Assembly: GCA_964624145.1 (NCBI GenBank)
Contig: CAZUXT010000012.1
Span: forward strand, 11,710 to 75,709
Direction of reading: 5' to 3'
DNA length: 64,000 nt
Origin: WJMT01 sp964624145
GTDB taxonomy: Bacteria > Acidobacteriota > Aminicenantia > Aminicenantales > Aminicenantaceae
Shown: positions 8,734 through 17,441 of the stretch, piece after piece
How positions within the stretch are numbered: the first letter of the stretch is position 1
How the letters are laid out: each line of letters begins with the position of its first letter
Made by a program: the position numbers and the translations under genes
The notes under the pieces: generated by a model
Databases searched by the model: none
What the model was told of the DNA's origin: nothing
What the model saw: the letters and a program-made list of their open reading frames with translations, nothing else

Positions 8734-10725
8734 ATGACTGACAAGACTCAAAAAAGGAAGAGATTCTTCTTTTTCCGGTATTATCCTGCTTTATTAACAG
8801 GACTGCTGCTTTTATTGCTGCCTCACTTAAATTGGTCTAAAATCCCTGTTGAACTTTCTCATTCTTATCAAAAGAAACCGCTGACAACCGAGCTGACGCT
8901 CCAAAGGTACAGTTTTTCAGACCTCCAAATTTCTCCGGACGGAAATACCATTGCCTTTGTGCTGTCCCATCCTGTAGAAGGAGATAAATATAAGAGAAAC
9001 ATATGGACTTTGAAAAAAGCGACAAAAGAGCTTCGTCCCTTCACAACCTCTGAAAAGGCAGACAGCCATCCCCGATGGTCTCCTGACGGAAAAACAATGG
9101 CCTTTTTATCTGCGCGCCGTGAGAAAATGCAGGTTTACCTGATTCCTTCTGACGGAGGTGAAGCGCGCGCCCTGACCGAATGCAAAACCGGTATCCGTTC
9201 ATTTGAATGGTCTCCTGACGGCAGGCACATTGCGTTCTTATCCACACGGCCGGATACTCAAGAAGAAGAAAAAATGAAAAAAGAAAAAAATGACACCCGT
9301 GTCATTGATAAGGATACTAGAAATCCCTATCTCAGCATTATGGACATCGAAATCCGTAAAATCAGGAAGCTCACAGATGAAAAGTGGCGTATTTCAAGCT
9401 TTGTATGGACGCCTGACGGAAAACAGATAATCATTTCAGCTACGGATCATCCCCAGCCTGAACTGTTTACGGACAAGATTTATTCGGTCAATGCTCAAAA
9501 CGGTGATATGAAAGAAATTTTCCGACCCGAAGGTCCTTTTGGCAGTATAAAGGTATCACCCAGGGGAACAGTACTATCCTTCACCGGTTCACGATACGAC
9601 GGTCCAACGGCTCATGACCTTTTTCTTCTGTCATTATCCGGTGGGGAAGCCCGGAATATAACGGCTTCCACCATTGACAGGCCAATTAATTCTTATATTT
9701 GGCAGAAAAACGGCCGTATTCAAGCTCTGGCCACAACCGGTTTCACAAGAACGTTTTACACCATTTCTCAGGATGGAAAGATTGAAAAACAGAGAAAATT
9801 CAAGGTCCAGCCCGGCTCGTTTGCTGCTTTTCAGGAAATTCTTGTCTTTGCTGGAGAAAAAGCTGTACAAGCCCCTGAACTCTGGATTTCTTCAGGAGAA
9901 GGACCGATTGAAAAAGTATCACACTTTAATGAAAAATGGGACGATGTCGACCTTATAAATTCCGAAATCTTCACGTATAAAAGTTTTGACGGTGTGGAAA
10001 TTGAGGCCGCTCTTTTGAAACCGGCCGTATACAGGGAGGGAACAAGAGTGCCTCTGGTGGTCTTGATCCACGGCGGGCCCACAGGCGTGTGGTCAGACCG
10101 GTTCAATTCATGGGGGCAGCTTTTGGCAGACAGAGGTTTTGCTGTGTTTTGTCCGAATATAAGGGGATCCGTAGGCTATGGATATGAATTCATGGTCATG
10201 AACCGGAAGGACTGGGGCGGTGCTGATTACCAGGATGTCATGGCCGGCGTCGACTATTTGGTACAGCAGGGGATAGCTGACCCGGAGCGCCTGGGAATAG
10301 GAGGATGGTCTTACGGCGGTTATATGGCAGCCTGGGCTGTTACCCAGACTGACCGCTTCAAAGCATCCGTATCCGGAGCTCCAATGACCGACCTGGCTCT
10401 TGAGTACGGAGCTGAGTCGAATTCCATTAATGCTTATGATACATGGTTTATGGGAACCCCTTATGAAAACCTTGACCTTTTTATTGAGCGGTCGCCTGTA
10501 ACCTATGTTAAAAATGTCACAACACCGACATTGATCCTATGCGGAGAAAACGACTCCACTGACCCGATTGCTCAGTGTTATCAGTTCCATAGAGGATTAA
10601 AACGCTATGGTGTTGAAACGGATTTTGTCGTTTATCCTCGGGAAGGACACGGGATCAGAGAAGAAAATCACCGGATCGATGTGTTGAACCGTATGGTCAA
10701 ATGGTTCGAGAAACATATTAAATAA
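8734..10725 (+). CDS. S9 family serine peptidase (prolyl oligopeptidase/acylaminoacyl peptidase type)
   Basis: A 663-residue peptidase with an N-terminal membrane or signal segment (about 13-32). It has a beta-propeller of PD40-like repeats (each with a W(S/T)PDG motif; four visible between about 60 and 235) and a C-terminal alpha/beta hydrolase domain. The catalytic triad is Ser526 (GWSYGGY), Asp607 (GENDST) and His639 (REGHG). The propeller restricts entry to short peptides, so the likely job is peptide trimming at the cell envelope. A GAGAGGAGCG site before the ATG and the promoter at 8672 support the start. Confidence 0.93.
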   Translation: MTDKTQKRKRFFFFRYYPALLTGLLLLLLPHLNWSKIPVELSHSYQKKPLTTELTLQRYSFSDLQISPDGNTIAFVLSHPVEGDKYKRNIWTLKKATKELRPFTTSEKADSHPRWSPDGKTMAFLSARREKMQVYLIPSDGGEARALTECKTGIRSFEWSPDGRHIAFLSTRPDTQEEEKMKKEKNDTRVIDKDTRNPYLSIMDIEIRKIRKLTDEKWRISSFVWTPDGKQIIISATDHPQPELFTDKIYSVNAQNGDMKEIFRPEGPFGSIKVSPRGTVLSFTGSRYDGPTAHDLFLLSLSGGEARNITASTIDRPINSYIWQKNGRIQALATTGFTRTFYTISQDGKIEKQRKFKVQPGSFAAFQEILVFAGEKAVQAPELWISSGEGPIEKVSHFNEKWDDVDLINSEIFTYKSFDGVEIEAALLKPAVYREGTRVPLVVLIHGGPTGVWSDRFNSWGQLLADRGFAVFCPNIRGSVGYGYEFMVMNRKDWGGADYQDVMAGVDYLVQQGIADPERLGIGGWSYGGYMAAWAVTQTDRFKASVSGAPMTDLALEYGAESNSINAYDTWFMGTPYENLDLFIERSPVTYVKNVTTPTLILCGENDSTDPIAQCYQFHRGLKRYGVETDFVVYPREGHGIREENHRIDVLNRMVKWFEKHIK

Positions 10726-10762
10726 AAAAAAGCCTGCCATCTGCCGGAGGCAAACAGCAGGC
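10724..10762 (-). terminator. Rho-independent terminator of the TonB receptor transcript
   Basis: Read on the minus strand, GCCTGC (10762-10757) pairs with GCAGGC (10737-10732) around an inner TGCC/GGCA hairpin, followed by eight T residues (10731-10724). It lies 16 bp after the receptor stop codon. The T run overlaps the end of the convergent S9 peptidase gene. On the plus strand no T run follows the hairpin. Confidence 0.85.
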
Positions 10763-10778
10763 AGTTCTATAATGAAAA

Positions 10779-13187
10779 CTAAAAATTCGTCCTGAACGAG
10801 AGAACAAAATTTCGTCCCGCCCCGGATATTCCCGAACTATAAAGGCGGTACCGCTTGTCAGTAATGTTTTCAATACCAGCGCTTACGCTCAGGAAATCAT
10901 TAATATGATACAGGGTTTTGAAATTCAATGTAGCCCAAGAAGGAGCATAAGAGTTACCATTTTCATCAAGCGCGTATATCTCCGTTTTCCCCTTTTCTTC
11001 TTCCGGCATATCTTCATGCTTGCGTTCTCCCTGATAAACAGCATAGAGCTGCATCTCGAGCTTATGGGCATCATAGGTTAAACGGGAGATCCCGAACAAC
11101 GGGACTGCATGCCGGGAAGGACTGACAGTGCCGTCATCCAGCTCTTCTTCGCCTTTCTGGTAGTTGAGATCAGAAGAAAAACTGAAACCGCCTGGAAGTT
11201 TCACTTCGATTCCTGCTTGAATTCCGTATACAGTTGCAACAGCCGCATTTTGAATAGCCTGCACACGGCTGAGAACACCATCATACATGATATAGTCCTG
11301 GCCGTTAAGAGTGTAGTCACGCCTGACCATGGCGTTTTGAAGTGATGTGTAGAAACCCGTCAGGTCTGCCCTCAGTACATCTCCGAACACTTTGGTAACA
11401 CTTAGATCTGCATTGTAGGCATATTCTGCTTTCAAATCAGGATTGGGTACCACCACAGAGCCCGGCTCGGAATCAAATACTTTTCCCACATCATCAACGT
11501 TTGGAGAACGGAATGCCGTGGATAGGTTTGCGCTGATGATCCAGGAATCAGAAGGATGGTATATACCCCCGATGGTTCCGGTCAGCGCACCGTTGTTAAT
11601 ATGGGCCTCTGTAAACGGAAAATGGTAAAAGGTCGTATCAAATTCTGCGTCCAGAACATACTGATTGTAACGCAGTCCAGCCTGCAACAGAAAGCTGTCT
11701 GAGAATTTATGCTGGTCATTGATGTATGCGGCTATGGACTGCCATGAAGCCTGAGGGTAACGCGAAGGACCGGGGACGCTTGTGCCTCCTACAATATCTT
11801 CATTAATACCTGTTGACTTCACATCGTCTATGACATATTCCGCTCCATAATAGAGTGTGTTTTTGCTGCCTGTTGATCTTATAAAATCAAAATTCACAGA
11901 ATAGGCTTCCACTTCTTCGATTCTTTTGTTTCTTTCCGTCTTGTTCAAAGAGCGGTCAATACGGCTTTCTTCAAAGAACTGCTGGGCCAGCCGTATGGTC
12001 ATCTGATCGTACACAGCGTTCATGCCGTTGTGTATGATGTTCAGGTTATTCATCATCCACTTCTGCGGACCATAGTACCATTCCGCATAACGAGGCAGGT
12101 CATTCCTGATGCGATTGTGCCGGTCATAACGTCCGTAGGAGGAAGTTGCGGAAAAATGAAATCCATACTGGAATTCCCATTTTTCACTGGGCATAAAACG
12201 GACTTTTTGCATCATATTTTTCTGAGAATAGGCTGAAGGGACCTGCAGCAGCGGGTCATCCTGTGTGACGACTCTATCAACTCCGTCCTGACGCTGAACA
12301 TAATAAGACTTCAGGTAATCATCCGGGCCGTTGCTGCCCTGGCGCAGGTCGCTGTAATCAAACGAACTGATACTCGTCACAAATGCCCATTTTTCCCATC
12401 CTACATTTACGTCAAAATGTCCTGTCATCTCATTGTTTGCCGATGAGTGACGGGCTTCTGCTTTTCCGGATATCAACGGCTTCTTATCTGAGAGCGAAAA
12501 ATGTGGCGTAAGTGTCTGAAAATTCATCACTCCGCCTATAGCATCACTTCCGTAAATCACTGATCCGGGTCCAAAAAACACTTCAGTTTCATTGGTTGCA
12601 TACGGATCCAGAGATATGACATTTTGAATATTTCCTCCGCGGAATATGGCTGTGTTCATTCGAACACCATCTATGCTGTAAAGCAACCGGTTCGTGGCAA
12701 ATCCCCTTATCATGGGACTGCCGCCGCCCTGCTGGCTTTTCTGTATGAATACTTTACCTGATAGACCCAACAAATCCGCGGCTGTCTGCGGGTTCTGCAG
12801 CTCCACTTCGATGGGTGTGATGGAAGTGATGGCTGACGGAACATCACTGGATGTCTGGCGCCATCGTGTGGCAGAAACAACTATTTCATGAAGGTCAAAC
12901 GGCTTAGGCTGTAAGTACAATTCAAAGGATAGCGATTCAAGCTCAGCAAAGCTTTTCTCTATGGTTTTATAGCCGATTCTCTGAATGATTATCTTTTCCG
13001 CGCCCCTTAATGTAGAGATATCAGCCTGACCCTCTTCATTTGTTTGAATGTGTGCTTTAGGGCTTTCACTAGTCAGTGAAACCAGTTCAATAGGCTCCAG
13101 GGTTTTCTGATCTTTAATCGTTATTGTCTGGGAATAGGCACCATATGAGAGCCCGAACAACAACAGTATGATATATATTTTCTTCAT
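10779..13187 (-). CDS. TonB-dependent outer-membrane receptor
   Basis: An 802-residue receptor with signal peptide MKKIYIILLLFGLSYGAYS. It continues with a carboxypeptidase-regulatory-like Ig domain (about 20-95), a TonB-box-like EIVVSATRW, a plug domain (MIRGFATNRLLYSIDGVRMN, then YGSDAIGG), and a beta-barrel ending in Phe (SFRTNF), the usual outer-membrane signature. The plug resembles haem, siderophore and metal receptors, but the ligand cannot be read from sequence. I place the start at 13187, not at an in-frame ATG 45 bp upstream, because the signal peptide begins there and AAGGAG precedes it. It follows a 207-residue partner gene by 96 bp, ends at a clear terminator, and looks Bacteroidota-like in style. 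Confidence 0.93.
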   Translation of the reverse strand: MKKIYIILLLFGLSYGAYSQTITIKDQKTLEPIELVSLTSESPKAHIQTNEEGQADISTLRGAEKIIIQRIGYKTIEKSFAELESLSFELYLQPKPFDLHEIVVSATRWRQTSSDVPSAITSITPIEVELQNPQTAADLLGLSGKVFIQKSQQGGGSPMIRGFATNRLLYSIDGVRMNTAIFRGGNIQNVISLDPYATNETEVFFGPGSVIYGSDAIGGVMNFQTLTPHFSLSDKKPLISGKAEARHSSANNEMTGHFDVNVGWEKWAFVTSISSFDYSDLRQGSNGPDDYLKSYYVQRQDGVDRVVTQDDPLLQVPSAYSQKNMMQKVRFMPSEKWEFQYGFHFSATSSYGRYDRHNRIRNDLPRYAEWYYGPQKWMMNNLNIIHNGMNAVYDQMTIRLAQQFFEESRIDRSLNKTERNKRIEEVEAYSVNFDFIRSTGSKNTLYYGAEYVIDDVKSTGINEDIVGGTSVPGPSRYPQASWQSIAAYINDQHKFSDSFLLQAGLRYNQYVLDAEFDTTFYHFPFTEAHINNGALTGTIGGIYHPSDSWIISANLSTAFRSPNVDDVGKVFDSEPGSVVVPNPDLKAEYAYNADLSVTKVFGDVLRADLTGFYTSLQNAMVRRDYTLNGQDYIMYDGVLSRVQAIQNAAVATVYGIQAGIEVKLPGGFSFSSDLNYQKGEEELDDGTVSPSRHAVPLFGISRLTYDAHKLEMQLYAVYQGERKHEDMPEEEKGKTEIYALDENGNSYAPSWATLNFKTLYHINDFLSVSAGIENITDKRYRLYSSGISGAGRNFVLSFRTNF

Positions 13188-13283
13188 TTTATTCGTATAC
13201 TCCTTTTCAATCCTGTCAGAAATAAGGACCAACTGGAATAGAGACAGTAAATCCGAATCCCTCTATGACTCTAAGTATCCGGT

Positions 13284-13907
13284 TTACATAAAAATAGAAT
13301 GGTTCCTCAGACCTGATTGAGGCGGAGGTGTGGGGGGCTGTAGGGTAATTTGAGAAAATAAATATAAAAAGAGGCCATATTGTGTCTTTAATAATTCGGG
13401 AACTGGTACGTCATGATCAAAAGAAAACAGACAGTACATGGATTCTGTAAAGGATCCCAGAAGCGCCACCCCTATTCTAAATGCGGGATCGTTTCCCAGT
13501 ACTTGATCGGCAAGTTTTTCTAACTGTCTGTTCAATATGGTCTCTTCATGGTCATACCAGCACCGGTAGTAAACCGTATCACCCACAGTCTTTATTTCCA
13601 CGATATCATACATTTTGTGGTTGTATTCAAATTCACTGGCGTGCTCCCAGCGCAGTTCTGTCTTTGTTTCTTCTTTTGAGAATTGAAGTACTACCAGCTT
13701 GCTTTTGTCCATTCCATCGTCAATTTGTCTTTGGACTTCTTTTTTAACAACTGCTTTTCTGTAATGCAGCCATGTTAAGTTTCTGGCAATAGGATCAACT
13801 AAAAAACAGAAAAGCAGCAGAAACACAGACATGTTCTTGATGAGGCTGACTGCAGAAGGGGTGTGTTCCGGCAGTACGTATTTTATGAATTTTATGAATG
13901 CTCTCAT
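13284..13907 (-). CDS. Uncharacterised single-helix membrane protein next to TonB receptor
   Basis: A 207-residue protein with one membrane helix (about 25-37) and an extracytoplasmic domain containing VVLQFSKEETKTELRWEH, FEYNHKMYDIV and VYYRCWYDHEE. This pattern recalls a small Bacteroidota family of unknown function often seen beside TonB receptors. The tail is Pro-rich (LQPPTPPPQ). No function can be assigned. It shares direction with the receptor downstream and probably a transcript. A promoter ends about 12 bp before the ATG, so the leader would be only about five bases long, and no Shine-Dalgarno site is visible. The start is therefore uncertain. Confidence 0.72.
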   Translation of the reverse strand: MRAFIKFIKYVLPEHTPSAVSLIKNMSVFLLLFCFLVDPIARNLTWLHYRKAVVKKEVQRQIDDGMDKSKLVVLQFSKEETKTELRWEHASEFEYNHKMYDIVEIKTVGDTVYYRCWYDHEETILNRQLEKLADQVLGNDPAFRIGVALLGSFTESMYCLFSFDHDVPVPELLKTQYGLFLYLFSQITLQPPTPPPQSGLRNHSIFM

Positions 13908-13918
13908 TAAAGATAAAA

Positions 13919-13947
13919 ATTGTAATGCTTCAAACGATTTTCGTCAA
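13919..13947 (-). promoter_or_regulatory. Promoter for the 207-residue protein and TonB receptor
   Basis: On the minus strand the -35 is TTGACG (13947-13942) and the -10 is TACAAT (13924-13919), with a 17-bp spacer. It lies between the end of the ABC importer operon and the small membrane protein gene, so the receptor unit can be transcribed independently of the importer. Confidence 0.6.
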
Positions 13948-13960
13948 CTATTTTAACAGG

Positions 13961-14665
13961 TTAATAAGAATCCTCTTCACCTTTATTCATTGAGAAGATG
14001 GTATCTGACATAAATTCGATCAGCTTTTTGTTATGGGAAATGTAGATATAACTGATTCGGTTTTCTTTTTGTATTTTTTTTAAAAGATGAAGAATTTGAG
14101 CCTGTACTGAAATATCTAAGGCCGATGTCGGTTCATCCAGAATGATTATTTCCGGCTTTAAGAGAAGGATTCTTCCCAGGGCGACCCTCTGATTCTGCCC
14201 TCCGGAAAGCTGTTGCGGGAAACGGCTGAGTATTTCATCTGAGAGACCTGTCTGATCCAACACGTCCTGTATCCGCTTAAAGGCTTGGTCTTTATGCGTT
14301 GCTCCCATAAGTCTGCACACAGCATTGAACTGCCTGTAAATGTTTTTCATGGGATTCAGGGCCCCTTCCGGGTCTTGAAACATCATCTGCACTTTGGTGC
14401 GGAATGTGCTCCATTCTCCTTTTGGCAGTTTAAAGATATCCCTGCCTTTATAGAGCACCCGCCCTTTACTGGGAGGGATTATTCCAGCTATGATCTTCCC
14501 AAGACTTGTTTTTCCGATTCCGGATTTTCCCGTAATGCCCACTGTGCCTCCACTGGGTATGGATAGAGATATGTTTTCAAAAACAGGCCTATCTTTTCGT
14601 TTTGCCAGGCCGTACTTGAACGCTTTGGATACTTCCTGCACTTCCATCAGGCGTAGAGGAAGCAT
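13961..14665 (-). CDS. Peptide/nickel-type ABC transporter ATPase (DppF/OppF-like)
   Basis: A 234-residue ATPase with Walker A (GKSGIGKTS), signature LSGGQNQR, Walker B (IIILDEPTSALD) and the switch His (SHNKK). It lacks the C-terminal oligopeptide-transporter extension present on its partner, so it is the shorter F-type subunit. The start at 14665 overlaps the upstream ATPase gene by 19 bp and has an AAGGAAAG site. An in-frame ATG at 14647 overlapping the upstream stop (TGATG) is an alternative. It is the last gene of a five-gene importer operon. Confidence 0.92.
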   Translation of the reverse strand: MLPLRLMEVQEVSKAFKYGLAKRKDRPVFENISLSIPSGGTVGITGKSGIGKTSLGKIIAGIIPPSKGRVLYKGRDIFKLPKGEWSTFRTKVQMMFQDPEGALNPMKNIYRQFNAVCRLMGATHKDQAFKRIQDVLDQTGLSDEILSRFPQQLSGGQNQRVALGRILLLKPEIIILDEPTSALDISVQAQILHLLKKIQKENRISYIYISHNKKLIEFMSDTIFSMNKGEEDSY

Positions 14666-15585
14666 CTCACTTTCCTTTCGTTAATGCTTTTTTCAGGCGG
14701 TCTTTTGCTGACACATTGTTCCATCTTAAAGGGACAACGGGGATGAAATTTGCATCCGGTTGGCGGATCGGTCATGGCAACCGGAGGGCCGGGGATTGGT
14801 TTGAAACCGTTCTCCGGCAGGCTTTGCATAAGAGCCTTTGCATAGGGATGTAACGGTTTTTTAAAATAATCTTTGTTTGACGCGATCTCCACAATCTCAC
14901 CTGCATACATAATGGCAATCCGATCCGCTATCTCGCGTGAGAGGTCAAAGTCATGGGTGATAAGCAAGAGAGAAGAGCCTTTCCTCTCTTTAATATCAGC
15001 GAGTTCCAGCATCACTTCTTTGCTTGCCTCGACATCAAGCCCTTTTGTTGGTTCATCTGCAATGATAATCCTGGGATTCAAAATAATGGAACTAGCTATG
15101 ATGACACGCTGATTCATCCCGCCCGAAAATTGAAAGGGATAAGCCCGCATTTTTTCTTTTGATTCGGTAAATTGAAACTGCCTCAGCACCTTTTCGGCCT
15201 GAGATACAGCTTGTTTCCATGATATTTTGTTATGGATGACCAAAGGCTCGGCGATCTGCTTTCCCATTTTTTTGATCGGATTCAAGGCAAGACCGGGATT
15301 TTGAAGAACAAGGGCTATTTCCTTTCCACGGATTCTATTGAGTTCATTCTCACTTGCTTTGAGAAGGTCTTTCCCTTTAAAGAAGATCTCGCCTTTTATT
15401 AAAGCATTTTCAGGCAAAAGGCGCACTATAGAGTTAGCAATAACCGATTTCCCGCAGCCTGTTTCTCCCATTAGAGCAAGGGTCTCTCCACCGATATGAT
15501 CGAAGCTAACTCTATCCACTGCAAAAACAGTATGTTTTTCGGTCTTAAATTGGACTGAAAGATTTTTTATATGCAGACAAGACAT
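14647..15585 (-). CDS. Peptide/nickel-type ABC transporter ATPase (DppD/OppD-like)
   Basis: A 312-residue ATPase with Walker A (GETGCGKS), Q-loop (LVLQNPGLALNPIKK), signature FSGGMNQR, Walker B (IIIADEPTKGLD) and switch His (THDFD). The C-terminal oligopeptide-transporter extension includes PLHPYAKALMQSLPE and a Cys-bearing CKFHPRCPF...C...C segment that in this family can bind an iron-sulfur cluster. It pairs with the F-type ATPase to power the two permeases upstream. The gene starts 3 bp after the DppC-like stop. Confidence 0.94.
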   Translation of the reverse strand: MSCLHIKNLSVQFKTEKHTVFAVDRVSFDHIGGETLALMGETGCGKSVIANSIVRLLPENALIKGEIFFKGKDLLKASENELNRIRGKEIALVLQNPGLALNPIKKMGKQIAEPLVIHNKISWKQAVSQAEKVLRQFQFTESKEKMRAYPFQFSGGMNQRVIIASSIILNPRIIIADEPTKGLDVEASKEVMLELADIKERKGSSLLLITHDFDLSREIADRIAIMYAGEIVEIASNKDYFKKPLHPYAKALMQSLPENGFKPIPGPPVAMTDPPTGCKFHPRCPFKMEQCVSKRPPEKSINERKVRCFLYA

Positions 15586-15588
15586 CTT

Positions 15589-16491
15589 TTATTCCCTCCT
15601 CATCCCGGGAAAAGAGGGGATTATACCGCTGAACAAATCTGAAAAGCGAGACACATTGTTCTCCATGGAGAAGCTCATAAGCACAATAGAGAGCACACAG
15701 ACCGTTATACAAAGACCAGGGGGAATATACCACCACCACATGTCACGGATAAAGCCACCGCGTTCAAAGGCATACCGGATCATCATGCCCCAGCTTTTTC
15801 TGGAAGGATCACCCAGCCCGAGGAATGACAGGGAAGCTTCGGCAATCATTGCTGATGCCACGGTAAGCATGAACTTGGGTATGATCACAAACACGGTATT
15901 GGGAAGAATTTCCGAGAAAAGGATATGGATCTTTGAAAAACCGAGGGTTTCCGCGCTCACGACAAAACCCATCTCCCTTATCTGCAGCACTTTTGAACGC
16001 ACAACCCTTACTGTTGTGGTCCACCAGAGGAGTCCCAGGACAAGAATGATGAGCCAGTAACTTGAGTGGAGAAAAACAGCAAGAATGATCACGAGAGGTA
16101 TTCGGGGAATCATGAGGAAAATATCCGTGACGGCCATCAGCACATCATCCGTGATCCCCCTGAAATATCCGGAGACCAGTCCGATAACAAGCCCTAATCC
16201 GGTTGCCAGACAGGATGTAAGGATCCCTACTAGGAGAGACACTCTGCTGCCAAAAATAAGTTCTGTCAGTATATCATAGCCCATATCATTTGTTCCCAAA
16301 AGATGAGACCCGGACGGGATTTCATAAGGTGCAAAGCGGTCACTGGGACCATAGGGCGCCAGAAGCCCGGCAAACACAGCAATAAAGAGGAAAAGCAAAA
16401 AAACAGCCACTCCGGCTTTGCTGATGGGGAGACCGCGTGAATCCCGGTCAAACCTCAGAAACTCTTTAAACCGGCGGGATCCTCGTTTCAT
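15589..16491 (-). CDS. Peptide/nickel-type ABC transporter permease (DppC-like)
   Basis: A 300-residue inner-membrane permease with an N-terminal helix (about 28-46), a GSHLLGTNDMGYD motif typical of DppC/OppC proteins, and five further helices. The ATPase-contact loop is AETLGFSKIHILFSEILPN (EAA-type). It overlaps the DppB-like gene by 4 bp, so translation is coupled. With DppB it forms the channel for short peptides or a similar ligand. Confidence 0.93.
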   Translation of the reverse strand: MKRGSRRFKEFLRFDRDSRGLPISKAGVAVFLLFLFIAVFAGLLAPYGPSDRFAPYEIPSGSHLLGTNDMGYDILTELIFGSRVSLLVGILTSCLATGLGLVIGLVSGYFRGITDDVLMAVTDIFLMIPRIPLVIILAVFLHSSYWLIILVLGLLWWTTTVRVVRSKVLQIREMGFVVSAETLGFSKIHILFSEILPNTVFVIIPKFMLTVASAMIAEASLSFLGLGDPSRKSWGMMIRYAFERGGFIRDMWWWYIPPGLCITVCVLSIVLMSFSMENNVSRFSDLFSGIIPSFPGMRRE

Positions 16492-17435
16492 CTTTGATGC
16501 CTCACACGGGGATCGACAACTGAATACATAATATCCGCAATGATATTTGCAGATATGACCATGAGGGCTATCACTAAAAACGCCCCCTGTAAAACAGGAT
16601 AATCCAAAGTTTTTATGGAATCATAAATAAGAGTCCCCATGCCATTCATGGAAAACACTATCTCTATAAAGAGCGCTCCACTGAATATAAAACCGAAATC
16701 AAGGGCAATGAGAGTTATCAAGGGAAGAGAAGCATTCCAGAATACATGCTGGTTTAACACTTGTTTATCAGAGAGACCTTTGGTCCTGGCAAAAAGGGGA
16801 TAGAGACGGTTTTTTTCCTGAAGAACTGAACCCCGCATGATGATAAAATTACGTGCGCTGGTGAAAAGAGTCAGAACCATCACAGGAAGGACAAGATGCC
16901 AGAGTGTATCCAGAATGGTTCCGGTTCCGTAGTATCCTTTTAGAGGGAAAAGCCCCAGCTTAAACGAAAAAGCATAGAGGAAAAGAATGGCCAGAAAAAA
17001 AGGAGGAATGGAATAGAAAAAGAGAAAGAGAGCGGTGCTCAATCGGTTGCGTACCTTTCCGGACCGCCATCCGGCCCTGGACCCGAAAAAAGCTCCGATA
17101 AAGGCTCCGAAAACCACGGACAAACCCACTAAGAGAAGAGTCCATTTCATTCTTCCCAAAAGCAATCCGCTGACCTCTTGGTGAAAATGATAGGAGTATC
17201 CGAATTTAAACCGGAGAATATCCTTCCAGTAGTCCAGGTATTGATGCCCCAGCGGTTTAGTGAGCCCCATTTCTTCACGGAGAGTTTCGATTTGTTCTTT
17301 ATGGAACGAAAGTTCTTCACCCAGGAGATTAACAACAGGGTCTCCGGGCATGAGCCGGGGAATAACAAAATTGAGCGATATGATTGTGATCAAGGTCAGC
17401 ACATATCTTATTGTTTTTTTGTAGAAAACAGGCAT
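16488..17435 (-). CDS. Peptide/nickel-type ABC transporter permease (DppB-like)
   Basis: A 315-residue inner-membrane permease. It has an N-terminal helix (about 8-25) with the RLMPGDPV motif of DppB/OppB proteins, then five helices, and the EAA-type loop RTKGLSDKQVLNQHVFWNASLP. It begins 6 bp after the binding-protein gene, in the usual order for this importer class. Confidence 0.93.
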   Translation of the reverse strand: MPVFYKKTIRYVLTLITIISLNFVIPRLMPGDPVVNLLGEELSFHKEQIETLREEMGLTKPLGHQYLDYWKDILRFKFGYSYHFHQEVSGLLLGRMKWTLLLVGLSVVFGAFIGAFFGSRAGWRSGKVRNRLSTALFLFFYSIPPFFLAILFLYAFSFKLGLFPLKGYYGTGTILDTLWHLVLPVMVLTLFTSARNFIIMRGSVLQEKNRLYPLFARTKGLSDKQVLNQHVFWNASLPLITLIALDFGFIFSGALFIEIVFSMNGMGTLIYDSIKTLDYPVLQGAFLVIALMVISANIIADIMYSVVDPRVRHQR

Positions 17436-17441
17436 CTGAAT

